NCBI GenBank assembly: GCA_015200345.1
Contig: CP054187.1
Location: 1,224,470-1,288,469 of the forward strand
From: Planctomycetia bacterium
GTDB taxonomy: Bacteria > Planctomycetota > Phycisphaerae > UBA1845 > UTPLA1
DNA length: 64,000 bases
Direction: 5' to 3'
The first letter of the stretch is position 1. Every line of letters starts with the position of its first letter. Both the position numbers and the translations under genes were made by a program. Positions 56,136 to 64,000 of the stretch are shown here, piece after piece. The notes under the pieces were generated by a model, which saw only the letters and a program-made list of their open reading frames with translations, ran no database searches and was not told the DNA's origin.

Positions 56136-57557
56136 CTATCGCAGCAACTGCTCTTCAAGCGATTGCACGATTTCCCGGAGCTTGCGCGTTTGCGGACCGG
56201 CGGCCCCGATCCAATAACCTTCGCCGTCATCGCGAAGCATGGCCCCGATCCGCCGGCACGCCAGCAGCACCGTCGTGTGATTCTTGTTGCCCATCAGCCG
56301 GGCGATCTCCGGGAATGACAAATCGGTGTGCTGCCGGGCAAGGTGCATCGCGATGTTCCGCGCCAGCGCGATGGTGCGATTCTTCCGCGACGTGTGCAGG
56401 TCCGCCGGAGTGAGTCCGAAGTACGTCGATACGAGCCGCTCGATGTCGCTGACGGTGATGATCTTTCCGGTTTGTCGCAAATGATCGTCCAGCGTCTGCC
56501 GCGCCAGGTCCAGCGTGATCGGCGTCTTCACCAGCGTGGCGAACGCCAGCAGCTTGAGCAGGCAGCCTTCCAGCTCGCGGATGTTCGCCGTGATCTTCTC
56601 GGCGATGTACTGGATCACCGGTTCAGGCACCGCCTGCGACGTCTGCCGCGCGCGACGGCGCAGAATCTCACAGCGCATCTCGTAGTCCGGCTTGTCGATC
56701 CGCACCACCATGCCCGCGATCAGTCGGCTGACCAGCGGCTCGGACAAGTCCCCGATCAGCTTCGGATGCGCGTCCGACGCCAACACCACGCGCTTGCCGC
56801 TGCCGTCAATCGCGTTGAACGTGTGGAAAAACTCCTCCTGCGTCGCCCGCTTGTTGGCGATGAACTGCATGTCGTCAATCAGCAATACGTCAATAGCCCG
56901 GTAGCGATGGCGAAACGCGTCCAGCTTCTTCTCGCGCAACGCGAACAGGAACTGATTCGTGAACTCCTCCCCCGACACGTACGCCCAACGCACCTGCGGC
57001 TGTCGCTCCGCCAGGGCGTTGGCGATCCCTTGCAGCAGGTGCGTCTTGCCCAAACCGCACCCGCTGTAGAAAAACACCGATCCCCCGTCACGCCGCGGGT
57101 CTTCCACCAGCGCCGTCGCCACGCCGTGTGCCAGCCGATTGCCCGGACCCACCACGAAATCGTCCATGCGATACTTCAGCCGCCGCAGCGAGACCGCCTC
57201 ACCGGCCGGCATCGCTTTGCCGTCGCGCAGAACGCGCTCGGCGTTTTTCTCGATGAACGCCGCCTGCGAATTGAGCTGACTCTGTCGAAGATTGCGAAAC
57301 AGAACCGGATCAATGGCAAAGGTGATTTGCACGTCCTGGTTCAGAACGTCGCGGGCCGCCTGGGCGATGGCCTCGGAAAAATGATCTTCGATCCAACCCC
57401 CGAGAAAAAGATTGGGCACGCCGACCTTCACGAACCCGTCGCAGCAGGTGAACTGCGTCGAGTTGCGAAACCACACTTTGAACCGCTGCGGACCGACGAT
57501 CTGCTCTAGACGCGTTCGAATCTTTCGGGAGTTTTCCTGCTGAAGGTCGACGAGCAC
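56136..57557 (-). CDS. dnaA: Chromosomal replication initiator DnaA
   Basis: The start is set at the GTG at 57557 because AAAAGGAG lies 6 nt upstream. The ATG at 57602 (15 codons earlier) has no ribosome site. The 473-residue protein has domain I (residues 1-80, SRKIRTRLEQIVGPQRFKVW), the AAA+ core with Walker A GCGLGKTHLLQ, Walker B DVLLIDDMQF, and the sensor region around VLASDAHPK. The C-terminal DNA-binding domain has MGNKNHTTVLLACRRI. It binds DnaA boxes and unwinds the origin. It stands alone, with no dnaN nearby, and is followed by the HtrA gene. Confidence 0.97.
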   Translation of the reverse strand: MLVDLQQENSRKIRTRLEQIVGPQRFKVWFRNSTQFTCCDGFVKVGVPNLFLGGWIEDHFSEAIAQAARDVLNQDVQITFAIDPVLFRNLRQSQLNSQAAFIEKNAERVLRDGKAMPAGEAVSLRRLKYRMDDFVVGPGNRLAHGVATALVEDPRRDGGSVFFYSGCGLGKTHLLQGIANALAERQPQVRWAYVSGEEFTNQFLFALREKKLDAFRHRYRAIDVLLIDDMQFIANKRATQEEFFHTFNAIDGSGKRVVLASDAHPKLIGDLSEPLVSRLIAGMVVRIDKPDYEMRCEILRRRARQTSQAVPEPVIQYIAEKITANIRELEGCLLKLLAFATLVKTPITLDLARQTLDDHLRQTGKIITVSDIERLVSTYFGLTPADLHTSRKNRTIALARNIAMHLARQHTDLSFPEIARLMGNKNHTTVLLACRRIGAMLRDDGEGYWIGAAGPQTRKLREIVQSLEEQLLR

Positions 57558-57871
57558 GGCGCGCTCCTTTTCCCTTGCCGCGGGGTCATGCGGTGCCAAC
57601 ATGTTAAATTAGACAAAGCGAAACGCTAAGAGGCCCGGAACATCTATGGCCACGCGCCGCAGGCTCGCTCGCCGCGACGCTGTTGTTGTCAACTTCGGTT
57701 CGGCATAGTAAGGATCGCCCTTCGGCGCGTCAATGAAGAATTCGTGAAGCAAACTTTCGCACGCGCGATTTACGACGACGCGCACGAAACTTACGACTGA
57801 AAAATTTTTTTGCCTCCACAGCTTTCCCACACGAGACCGCGATTTCTGAATAGCCGGTGGATCAACCGCCT
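57558..57871. other. dnaA upstream region; no convincing origin
   Basis: The spacer between dnaA and the GNAT gene has a short AT-rich run (GAAAAATTTTTTTG near 57800). Next to it are two weak DnaA-box-like words, CCTCCACA and TTTCCCACA (57814-57831). No cluster of TTATCCACA boxes was found. Origin function is possible but unsupported. Confidence 0.35.
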
Positions 57872-58855
57872 TTATGGATCGTATCTCCTCTGGCTGATTG
57901 AGTTTGAAACGCGACGATGCAGCATCGCGCGACGACGCAAAAACTCCGTGAACCCCGCGCGGCCGTACATCCGCAACGCCGGTGCGTTGCGCGCGTCCGC
58001 CGCGAGTGTAACTCGTTGAAACTGCTCGCGATGCGCCAGCCCAAACGCCTCCGCGAGCAACTGCGACCCCAGCCCGCGACCGCGAAACCGCGGCGTCACA
58101 CCCATGTACGCGATCTCCAGAACCGGTTGTAAGGGATGCTCCGCCAACAAGATACAACCCGCCGGCTCCTCGCCTTTCAGCAACAGCAGCCAGCGGTGCG
58201 CCGCGAATCGCCCCGCCCCCCGATGGCTCGCCAGAACGTCATCCAACTCTCGCAACCCCGCCAGCCCGGGGCAGTCCAGACTGCCCTCGTACGTCGCCAG
58301 GATCGTCGCTCCGAACAATTCCCGAACGGTTTCGTCATACGTCACCCAGCGCATCGCATGATCGAGCCGCCGCGCAGCCGGTGCCGCCAAACCCACCGCG
58401 CGCTCCATGTAGATTAACATCGCGATTTCACCAAACCCCGCCCGCTCCAGCTCCCGACGGCCCGGCTCGTCTCCCTCCGCCAGCAATGCCTGAAAAAGAC
58501 GAACGTCGCTTACCGTCGGATCGGCCATCGCTCGCCCGACCAGCGACACCCACTCGTCGCCCCGCGGCGGATGCACCCGCCCATCGGGCAGCACCAGCAT
58601 CGCCGAACGACCCGCCGACGGAATGCACAGCACCGCCGCTCCTGCACCGGTCCGGACCCCACCCCCCCTTTCCGGCTCACGCACCCACAACCGCGACAGG
58701 TCCAGACCCATCGCCCGCGCGTAGTCCAGAAACACCGTGACCTGCTGCTCACACTCGCCCGCGGTCTGGTGCGGCGACGCCAACAGATAACGCAGCCATC
58801 CACGCAAGGCCTGCGCGCCGGCCCGACGAATGGTACTGGTGCCTGTCATCTCCAT
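57872..58855 (-). CDS. GNAT family N-acetyltransferase (two-domain)
   Basis: The 327-residue protein has a C-terminal GNAT domain (about residues 180-310) with the acetyl-CoA loop VTPRFRGRGLGSQLLAEAF and the end segment APALRMYGRAGFTEF. The N-terminal half (LFQALLAEGDEPGRRELERAGF) looks like a degenerate second GNAT-like domain. The acceptor is unknown. It starts 36 bp after the mqnE stop on the same strand, so the two are probably co-transcribed. Confidence 0.88.
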   Translation of the reverse strand: MEMTGTSTIRRAGAQALRGWLRYLLASPHQTAGECEQQVTVFLDYARAMGLDLSRLWVREPERGGGVRTGAGAAVLCIPSAGRSAMLVLPDGRVHPPRGDEWVSLVGRAMADPTVSDVRLFQALLAEGDEPGRRELERAGFGEIAMLIYMERAVGLAAPAARRLDHAMRWVTYDETVRELFGATILATYEGSLDCPGLAGLRELDDVLASHRGAGRFAAHRWLLLLKGEEPAGCILLAEHPLQPVLEIAYMGVTPRFRGRGLGSQLLAEAFGLAHREQFQRVTLAADARNAPALRMYGRAGFTEFLRRRAMLHRRVSNSISQRRYDP

Positions 58856-58891
58856 CGCCAGCCTGCCGCCGCTCGCACCGCCTCGACCACG

Positions 58892-60088
58892 CTACTCCGT
58901 CGAGCGTACCACCGGCCGATACAACGAATCGCGCTCCACCGGCTCAAAACCCGCTTCGCGGATCAACCGCCGAATCTGCGGAACTGTCATCTCCTGATGC
59001 CGATTCCCCGCGCCCCCCTCGCGCTTCGTGATGTCGTAATACACCACCGTGCCGTCCAGATCGTCCACCCCCCAGTTCAACGACACCTGGCTCAATTTCG
59101 CCGTCTGCATGATCCAGAACGCCTTCAAGTGCGGGATGTTGTCCAGCATCAGACGCGACACCGCCAGCGTACGCAAATCGTCCAGCCCCGTCGGACCCGG
59201 CAGGTGCGCAAACTCACTGCCGTCCGGAATGAACGACAGCGGAATGAAACAATTGAACGCCGCCCGACGCCCCTGCAACGACTCCTCCTGAAGCGCCCGC
59301 AACTTCACCATGTGCGTCACGCGCTCCTCCGGCCGCTCTACATGCCCGTACAGCATCGTCGCATTCGTCGGAATCCCCAGCTCGTGCGCCGTGCGATGCA
59401 CGTCGAACCAGCCGGCCTCCCCGACCTTCGCGCGATAGGCCTCCTCGTGCACGCGATCGTCAAAAATCTCCGCGCCGCCGCCGGGAAGCGTGTCCAGCCC
59501 CGCCTCCCGCAGCCGCTCCAGAACCTCCCGAATGCTCATTCTCGGCTTGGTGATGCGCGTGAAATGAATGATCTCGATCGCCGTGAACGCCTTGATGAAC
59601 AGCCCGGGGCAGGCCGTTCGAATCGCTCGACACATGTCTAGATAGTACTCAAACGGCAGCTTCGGATGCAGCCCGCCGACGATGTGCACCTCCGTCGCGC
59701 CGTGCGCCTGCGCCGAACGCGCCCGCTCCACGATCTGCTCGACCGACAGCTCGTACGAATCCCCCTCGATCCACGCGCCGCCGACCGCGCCGCCCGACAC
59801 CGGCAGCGACACCGTCCGCGGCAACTCCCCTCCCACCGGATACGGCCGGTAAAACGAACAGAACTTGCACCGCAATACACAGTAATTTGTATAATTGATG
59901 TGCCGATTGACGTTGTAATACGCCACGTCGCCGTGCAGCCGCCGCCGAACCAGATCCGCCAGCCGACCCAGCTCATGAAGATCGCGCGCGGCGAACAGCC
60001 TCACGCCGTCCTCGTGCGACAACCGCTCGCCCGACTCCACCTTGCGCGCGATCTCTCCGAGGTCCGGGTTGACTTCCTTCAACGGCAT
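58892..60088 (-). CDS. mqnE: Aminofutalosine synthase
   Basis: The 398-residue radical SAM enzyme joins the carboxyvinyl chorismate product to an adenosyl group, forming aminofutalosine in the futalosine route to menaquinone. The [4Fe-4S] Cys70, Cys74 and Cys77 (CVLRCKFC) follow NRHINYTNYC, the typical MqnE context. VHIVGGLHPKLPFEYY, LPGGGAEIF, TNATMLYGHVE and SFIPDGSEF are also characteristic. Other mqn genes are not in the window. It lies just downstream of tRNA-Arg on the same strand. Confidence 0.96.
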   Translation of the reverse strand: MPLKEVNPDLGEIARKVESGERLSHEDGVRLFAARDLHELGRLADLVRRRLHGDVAYYNVNRHINYTNYCVLRCKFCSFYRPYPVGGELPRTVSLPVSGGAVGGAWIEGDSYELSVEQIVERARSAQAHGATEVHIVGGLHPKLPFEYYLDMCRAIRTACPGLFIKAFTAIEIIHFTRITKPRMSIREVLERLREAGLDTLPGGGAEIFDDRVHEEAYRAKVGEAGWFDVHRTAHELGIPTNATMLYGHVERPEERVTHMVKLRALQEESLQGRRAAFNCFIPLSFIPDGSEFAHLPGPTGLDDLRTLAVSRLMLDNIPHLKAFWIMQTAKLSQVSLNWGVDDLDGTVVYYDITKREGGAGNRHQEMTVPQIRRLIREAGFEPVERDSLYRPVVRSTE

Positions 60089-60137
60089 CGCGTGATCTTA
60101 GTCGAACGACGCGCCCGGCGCGACGCACAGCGATGAA

Positions 60138-60211
60138 CGACTCCGAGTGGATTCGAACCACCGACCTCAGCCTTCGCAGGGCTGCGCTCTATCCAGCTGA
60201 GCTACGGAGTC
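60138..60211 (-). tRNA. tRNA-Arg, anticodon GCG
   Basis: The minus strand folds as a cloverleaf: acceptor GACTCCG/CGGAGTC, D arm GCTCAGCTGGATAGAGC, anticodon stem CAGCC/GGCTG around loop CTGCGAA, and T loop TTCGAAT. The anticodon GCG reads Arg CGC (and CGU by wobble). The length is 74 nt without an encoded CCA end. Confidence 0.95.
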
Positions 60212-60540
60212 AGTTTCGAGCCGGCTTTCCTCGCCCGCCCCCTCCCGCGAGGCCGACTGGGTCTGGGATATGCGTTCGGCTCCTCGCAGTCTACGTCACA
60301 CCCGTCCCATGTCAACCGCAACGACCTCCCAACCGTCTTTCTGGCCTCAATCAACCAGCCAGAACCAGACCTCAAAGCCTACCCCGGATTCGTTTTGCGG
60401 GTTCCCGACGCCCTTGCCGCGTTTCTCTGCATGCCACATTCGAAATTCTCGGCACAAGCAGTGGAACTCCTCTTTTTCCGGGCGTATAAAGAATTGGCGG
60501 GCCTGAAAGGGCCTGCCTCCACGCCAGGGACCGGGGGACA

Positions 60541-60595
60541 GGCCGACATTATCGGCCACCAAAAACCTCTTGTATTTGGCCAGAAATGGCCGATA
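60541..60595. promoter_or_regulatory. Nested inverted repeats upstream of the candidate small RNA
   Basis: GGCCGA-CATTA-TCGGCC (60541-60557) is a perfect 6-bp palindrome. TATCGGCCA (60550-60558) pairs with TGGCCGATA (60587-60595). They end about 30 bp before the TATAAT at 60623 and could be regulator sites. Confidence 0.45.
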
Positions 60596-60622
60596 CATGC
60601 AGTAAGCTCCGAAAACCGCGGA

Positions 60623-60769
60623 TATAATATTTCGGAGACGTTGAGGAACGGATTCATAACCGGAGGCTGACGGCCGCCTGAAGCGTGAAAAAGCGGCAAT
60701 TTCTGAAGGCTTCTTTCCCCTCCGGAAAGCACCGGGCATGCCCTTGAGGCACTCGGTGCTTTCTTTTTG
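60623..60769 (+). ncRNA. Candidate small RNA with own promoter and terminator
   Basis: A perfect TATAAT (60623-60628) predicts a start near 60635. The ~135-nt transcript would contain hairpin AGGC/GCCT, hairpin GAAGC/GCTTC, and a final 10-bp terminator stem (60725-60734 with 60754-60763) followed by TTTTT. No open frame with a ribosome site lies inside. It matches no RNA family I could recall. Confidence 0.5.
60725..60769 (+). terminator. Intrinsic terminator of the candidate small RNA
   Basis: GAAAGCACCG pairs with CGGTGCTTTC around a 19-nt loop and is followed by TTTTTGC. The pairing is perfect over 10 bp. The stem-plus-T-run orientation is plus strand. Confidence 0.8.
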
Positions 60770-60919
60770 CGCGAGGGCTGTCAAGAAAAAAATGTTGAAA
60801 TCGGTAAAATTTTTCGTTTAACCGATCCCTGACGAGCAGCCTGTTAATTCCTGTCCTGACGGTTCCCGTCGTGACGATCTTCCGCCCTCGCCCGCCGCCT
60901 GCTGGTTCGTACGATCAGC

Positions 60920-62716
60920 CTACTCCGGCAACGCGGGAGGCGACCCACGGTCATTCAGCATGTCATGGAATCGAACGATCACGCTTTCCGCCGGAGCCTG
61001 GGCCGCGGCCTTCTCGATATCGGCCAACCCTTCCACTGACAGCCCCGAATAAAGCTCCAGATAGCCAAGGAGGAACCGAAGCTCGTAATCCTCCCGCTGC
61101 TCCAGCTTCTTCGCCAAATCAGCCCGACGCCGATCAAAAACATCCCGGCCCCCCACCAATGCCGGCAGGTCCAGCCGAAACGCCGCGATCTGCGGAAACC
61201 GCTCAATCCCGGCCAGGATCGATGATAACCCCGACGAATAATCACCCGCGGCAATCCACGCATGGCCGCGACCCAGAAGCGGCAACGGATTTCGCGGGTC
61301 GATCACCCGGGCCAGGTCGAACTTGCCCGCCGCACGGTAGTACTCCCCTTTGTGCATCAGCGTCTCGCCTTCGACGATCAACCGGTTCAGGTCGTTTTCA
61401 TAATGCCCGGCAAAGGTCGTGATCGGATCCTCAATCACGTCGCTGGCCCATTTCGCCTTGCTCGACAGCAGCGAGATCGACTCCGCCGCTCGGCGACGCA
61501 GGCCGAGCGTCCGGCGGCCCTCCGCGTCTCTGTCCGACAACATCTGGTTTCCGGCCTGCTGCAAGTCCGTCTTGCCCGCTTCCGATTCCGAATTGGAAAC
61601 CAAACCGCTGTCCGACGTGTTTCTCTCACCTGACACAGCGCGGGACACCACTGCGTCGAACCCGAACTGCGACACCCCGATTTGCGATGCCGTGCGATAG
61701 GCGTTGTACAAATCCGCGAACCGATCGGCCCCCAGATTCGGCGGCGCATCGGAACCGTACTTCGCCGCCGTCGGAATCCCCAGCCGATCCGCCAGGCTTT
61801 GGCCCCCCGTCAAATCGCGCTGACGCGTACCGGCCACAAACGCCGGCGTATCGGCCTGCTTGCCGCTCATCCCAGCCGCCAGCACGTCCTTCTCAAAGGG
61901 CTTGTTCAGCCCCTTTCCGACCTTGGCCGCGTCCTCGGGGGAGAGATCCATTCCCGTGTACCCAAGCTCCGCCAGCACATCGCGCGGCTTTTGAATCGCC
62001 AGCGGATTCTCCATCAACAGGCTGCCCCCCACCGCTCCGCGGCCCGTCGCGCCGAAGATCGGCGACGTCGCCGCAAGATCAAACGGATTGCGAATCGCCG
62101 ACGCCGTTCGGCCCGCCGTCTCTGGATCAAACGTCCGACCGCCGATCGGCCTCTGACGAAGACCGATGGCATCGACCTGCGCCGGACCTTGAATCCGCCG
62201 ATCCGTCGGTTCCGGCAGCGTCGCAGGACGCGCGCCATACATCGGAACAGCCGTCGTCGGCGGAGCGAGGTTCTGCGAGAGCGTCCCGGCTGATGCCGCC
62301 ACGTTGAATCCGCTCCGAACAAATCCGCCGTCGGTCACCGTCTCCTGGCGACCGAGGAACAGCGTCGGTGTCGGCACATAGCCCGGCGAGGCATCATTCG
62401 CCGAGACCGACCGCGAAACGAAGCCGCTCAATCCGGCCGACGGAAGCGCGTCCCGAAATTGATTCGTATTGTAAATCGGCGAATCACCGCGGAAGCCGGC
62501 CAGGCCGGTGACGTTCCCGCTGATGATGGCGTTGGAAAAGAATCCCGGATCGTTCATGCCGGGGCGGGACAGATTCAACCCGCCCGATCCGACCATCGGG
62601 TTCGCGTCCCGCGCATAACCCGCGTTCACATTTCCAGTATTGACGCGCTTGTCGATCTGGCCGAAAGCCGAGCCAACCGACACAAGCACCGCAAGAATAA
62701 ATGTGGCAACGCGCAT
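60920..62716 (-). CDS. Secreted TPR-containing protein of unknown function (598 aa)
   Basis: GGAGG 7 nt before the ATG supports the start. A signal peptide (residues 1-20, ends GSAFGQ) precedes a long low-complexity, Gly/Asn/Pro-rich part (about 25-330) that is likely disordered. The C-terminal ~200 residues are helical with TPR-like units (LMHKGEYYRAAGKFDLARVI, LLGRGHAWIAAGDYSSGL). It may be an envelope or surface scaffold. It follows the partial gene at the window end on the same strand (206 bp gap), so they may form an operon. Confidence 0.85.
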   Translation of the reverse strand: MRVATFILAVLVSVGSAFGQIDKRVNTGNVNAGYARDANPMVGSGGLNLSRPGMNDPGFFSNAIISGNVTGLAGFRGDSPIYNTNQFRDALPSAGLSGFVSRSVSANDASPGYVPTPTLFLGRQETVTDGGFVRSGFNVAASAGTLSQNLAPPTTAVPMYGARPATLPEPTDRRIQGPAQVDAIGLRQRPIGGRTFDPETAGRTASAIRNPFDLAATSPIFGATGRGAVGGSLLMENPLAIQKPRDVLAELGYTGMDLSPEDAAKVGKGLNKPFEKDVLAAGMSGKQADTPAFVAGTRQRDLTGGQSLADRLGIPTAAKYGSDAPPNLGADRFADLYNAYRTASQIGVSQFGFDAVVSRAVSGERNTSDSGLVSNSESEAGKTDLQQAGNQMLSDRDAEGRRTLGLRRRAAESISLLSSKAKWASDVIEDPITTFAGHYENDLNRLIVEGETLMHKGEYYRAAGKFDLARVIDPRNPLPLLGRGHAWIAAGDYSSGLSSILAGIERFPQIAAFRLDLPALVGGRDVFDRRRADLAKKLEQREDYELRFLLGYLELYSGLSVEGLADIEKAAAQAPAESVIVRFHDMLNDRGSPPALPE

Positions 62717-62922
62717 CGGCCTACCTCCCGTTGAGAGGATCGTTCGAGGCTCCGCCCGCGGGGATTATAAGCGCGCGGACCAAGCCGCCCGCCCGCCGGC
62801 GACAGGATTCTTCAAGGATTATCGACAGAATCGACTCCGCTGGACGGGTACCGCCCACCGGGATCGCCGGACTTGACGAAAACTGGCAACGCCCGCCCGA
62901 AACGGTGCGTCGAGGACGATTC

Positions 62923-64000
62923 CTACTTCTTGCCGGCGGCGGCCTTCTGGCGCTGTTCCAGCGTCATCAGGCTGTCGATGCGCTGCTTCAGCTCTTCAAA
63001 CATCGCGTCAATCGGCTTATTCAGTTCCTTCATCATCGCGTCGCGATCTTTCGCGTCCGTCTTCAACGCGGCCGCCGCGAACTGATCCGATCGGCTCATG
63101 CGATACTGATTCGCACGGCGTTTCATGTCCTTCAACACCGCCTGGGCACGCGTTATCTGTGCTTCGTCGAAGCCGACCTGCTTCGCGTGCTCCTGGACGT
63201 ACTTGTCCCAGTCGTCCAGCGGCGGCGCCTTCGCGTACACCACTTCCTTCGCGGTGGGCACGGCCGGGGCGGCGCGGCCCGTCGGCTGACCGGACGGTGT
63301 CGTCGGCGCGACCTGCACCGTCACCTGCGGCGCCGGCGGCTGCTCCACGACGATCGACTCGTGCGCCGGTCTTTCGGTCATCTCGTGTGACGGCGAGACC
63401 AGCCCCGCTGGACCAGGTTTGCGACGGCCTTCGCGCTCGGCCGCCTCAATCTCGGCCTGGCGCAACCGCTCGGCCTTGGTCAGCTCGCCCGGCATGGGCG
63501 CCTCACTCACAGGACTGCCCTTGCGCCCCGGCGCGACAATCACCTCGCCGCCGGCATCGCGAACCCGAATCTCGGTGTAGTACCGATCGTTCACCGGGTC
63601 GTTCGGCAGAGGCGTGACACCATCGGCGGAGATTAGGACGCTACCTTGAACGATTGCTTCGCCCAGATCGCGCTTCGCGGCGGACTCCGCTTGAAACGCG
63701 TATTCCGATTCCAAATGCTTTTGCAAACGCAAGTCGCGAATTTCGCGAAGGCGCTGGCGACCTTCCGTCGCGACGGCGGCGGGCAATCGCTGCTCCAGCC
63801 AGTCCGCCACGCGCTCCTCGTTCAGCGGTGCATTGAAAGACTGTGCCGCCATCTGGGCATTGAGCGCCTTGACTTCCGGAGCTTCTTCATTCTCAAGAAG
63901 ACCGGCCGCTTCAAGTTCCTGGGTCTTCTTGAGGATCGCTTCCGTGGTCTGTCGATCATACGCCACCTGGGCGATCAGACGGGCTTGCAGCTCAGTCTGA
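62923..64000 (-). CDS. Uncharacterised helical protein, 5' end outside the window
   Basis: The frame is open to the right edge; a GTG at 63966 exists, but in-frame codons upstream (QTELQARLIAQ) continue the same helical pattern, so the true start lies outside. The visible ~358 residues are rich in Glu, Gln and Ala, with coiled-coil stretches at both ends (EAILKKTQELEAAG; MFEELKQRIDSLMTLEQRQK). A Pro-rich, probably disordered middle (about 200-250) includes APQVTVQVAPTTPSGQPTG. No domain is recognised. Confidence 0.85.
   Translation of the reverse strand, partial: QTELQARLIAQVAYDRQTTEAILKKTQELEAAGLLENEEAPEVKALNAQMAAQSFNAPLNEERVADWLEQRLPAAVATEGRQRLREIRDLRLQKHLESEYAFQAESAAKRDLGEAIVQGSVLISADGVTPLPNDPVNDRYYTEIRVRDAGGEVIVAPGRKGSPVSEAPMPGELTKAERLRQAEIEAAEREGRRKPGPAGLVSPSHEMTERPAHESIVVEQPPAPQVTVQVAPTTPSGQPTGRAAPAVPTAKEVVYAKAPPLDDWDKYVQEHAKQVGFDEAQITRAQAVLKDMKRRANQYRMSRSDQFAAAALKTDAKDRDAMMKELNKPIDAMFEELKQRIDSLMTLEQRQKAAAGKK

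Larger units (their letters stand above)
60212..60919. other. Intergenic region with an inverted repeat and a candidate small RNA unit
   Basis: No protein gene is supported. The left part (60212-60530) shows nothing. The right part carries nested inverted repeats at 60541-60595 and a promoter-hairpins-terminator unit at 60623-60769, annotated separately. The minus-strand frame at 60347-60784 runs through the terminator and is rejected. Confidence 0.6.

Noticed and set aside
57558..57602. ATG at 57602 as the dnaA start
   Set aside because: No Shine-Dalgarno sequence, while the GTG at 57557 has AAAAGGAG at 6 nt and gives the usual domain I start.
57780..57840. Replication origin beside dnaA
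   Set aside because: Only two weak DnaA-box-like words and a short AT run; no cluster of boxes. GC skew over the whole chromosome would be needed.
60347..60784. 145-codon minus-strand frame between mqnE and the TPR protein
   Set aside because: It runs through a clear plus-strand terminator and palindromes, and has no ribosome site.

Overview
The window is high-GC bacterial DNA whose protein families point to the phylum Planctomycetota. The clues are large secreted proteins built from HYR, thrombospondin type 3 and proprotein-convertase P domains, a PilM protein carrying its own PilN-like tail, lipoproteins with loose lipoboxes, the aminofutalosine (MqnE) route to menaquinone, a flagellin, and a decayed integrase piece of a type I associate with planctomycetes. 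This placement rests on recognition by eye, not on a tree. Most of the very long open frames opposite the real genes are artefacts of high GC.

Layout: 0-7 kb holds a giant modular surface protein (minus strand, running off the left edge) and a lipoprotein with an InlB-type repeat. At 7.3-11.7 kb is an accessory segment: a WYL regulator, a putative permuted papain-fold membrane protein overlapping a pseudopilin gene, a graveyard of mobile DNA (IS3 orfA, integrase and RHS scraps), and two uncharacterised genes. At 11.7-15.1 kb lies a chaperonin operon in which two small unknown genes separate groES from groEL, preceded by a degenerate receiver-domain gene. At 15.6-25.5 kb are a FIST sensor, a lipoprotein hydrolase, a TetR regulator, cysK, a glycine-repeat membrane protein, a DPP-IV-like peptidase, lysine 6-aminotransferase and acpS.

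At 25.6-32.1 kb carbamate kinase follows a three-gene pilus inner-membrane operon (PilM/N fusion plus two single-pass partners). At 32.4-39.8 kb are a membrane sulfatase with TPRs, Tag glycosylase, a class V aminotransferase (cysteine desulfurase type), a membrane-anchored unknown and a flagellin with a clear terminator. At 39.8-46.4 kb a minus-strand run encodes an RpiB-DeoC fusion, an NhaC-type antiporter, an NSS transporter with a tiny MetS-like partner, and a large unknown. At 46.6-53.9 kb the plus strand carries a glycosyltransferase, a lipoprotein, a chimeric membrane protein, cinA and gatB; the last two contain palindromic repeats inserted in frame. At 54-64 kb the minus strand carries an HtrA protease, dnaA, a GNAT enzyme, mqnE, a tRNA-Arg(GCG), a candidate small RNA, a secreted TPR protein and the partial gene at the right edge.

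The most unusual items are the RpiB-DeoC fusion, whose Cys-rich linker brackets an amphipathic helix resembling a microcompartment encapsulation peptide; palindromic elements translated inside cinA and gatB together with a ~51-bp inverted pair spanning the cinA stop codon; the interrupted groES-groEL operon with an active-site Lys-to-Cys change in GroEL; and a promoter-hairpins-terminator unit at 60.6 kb.
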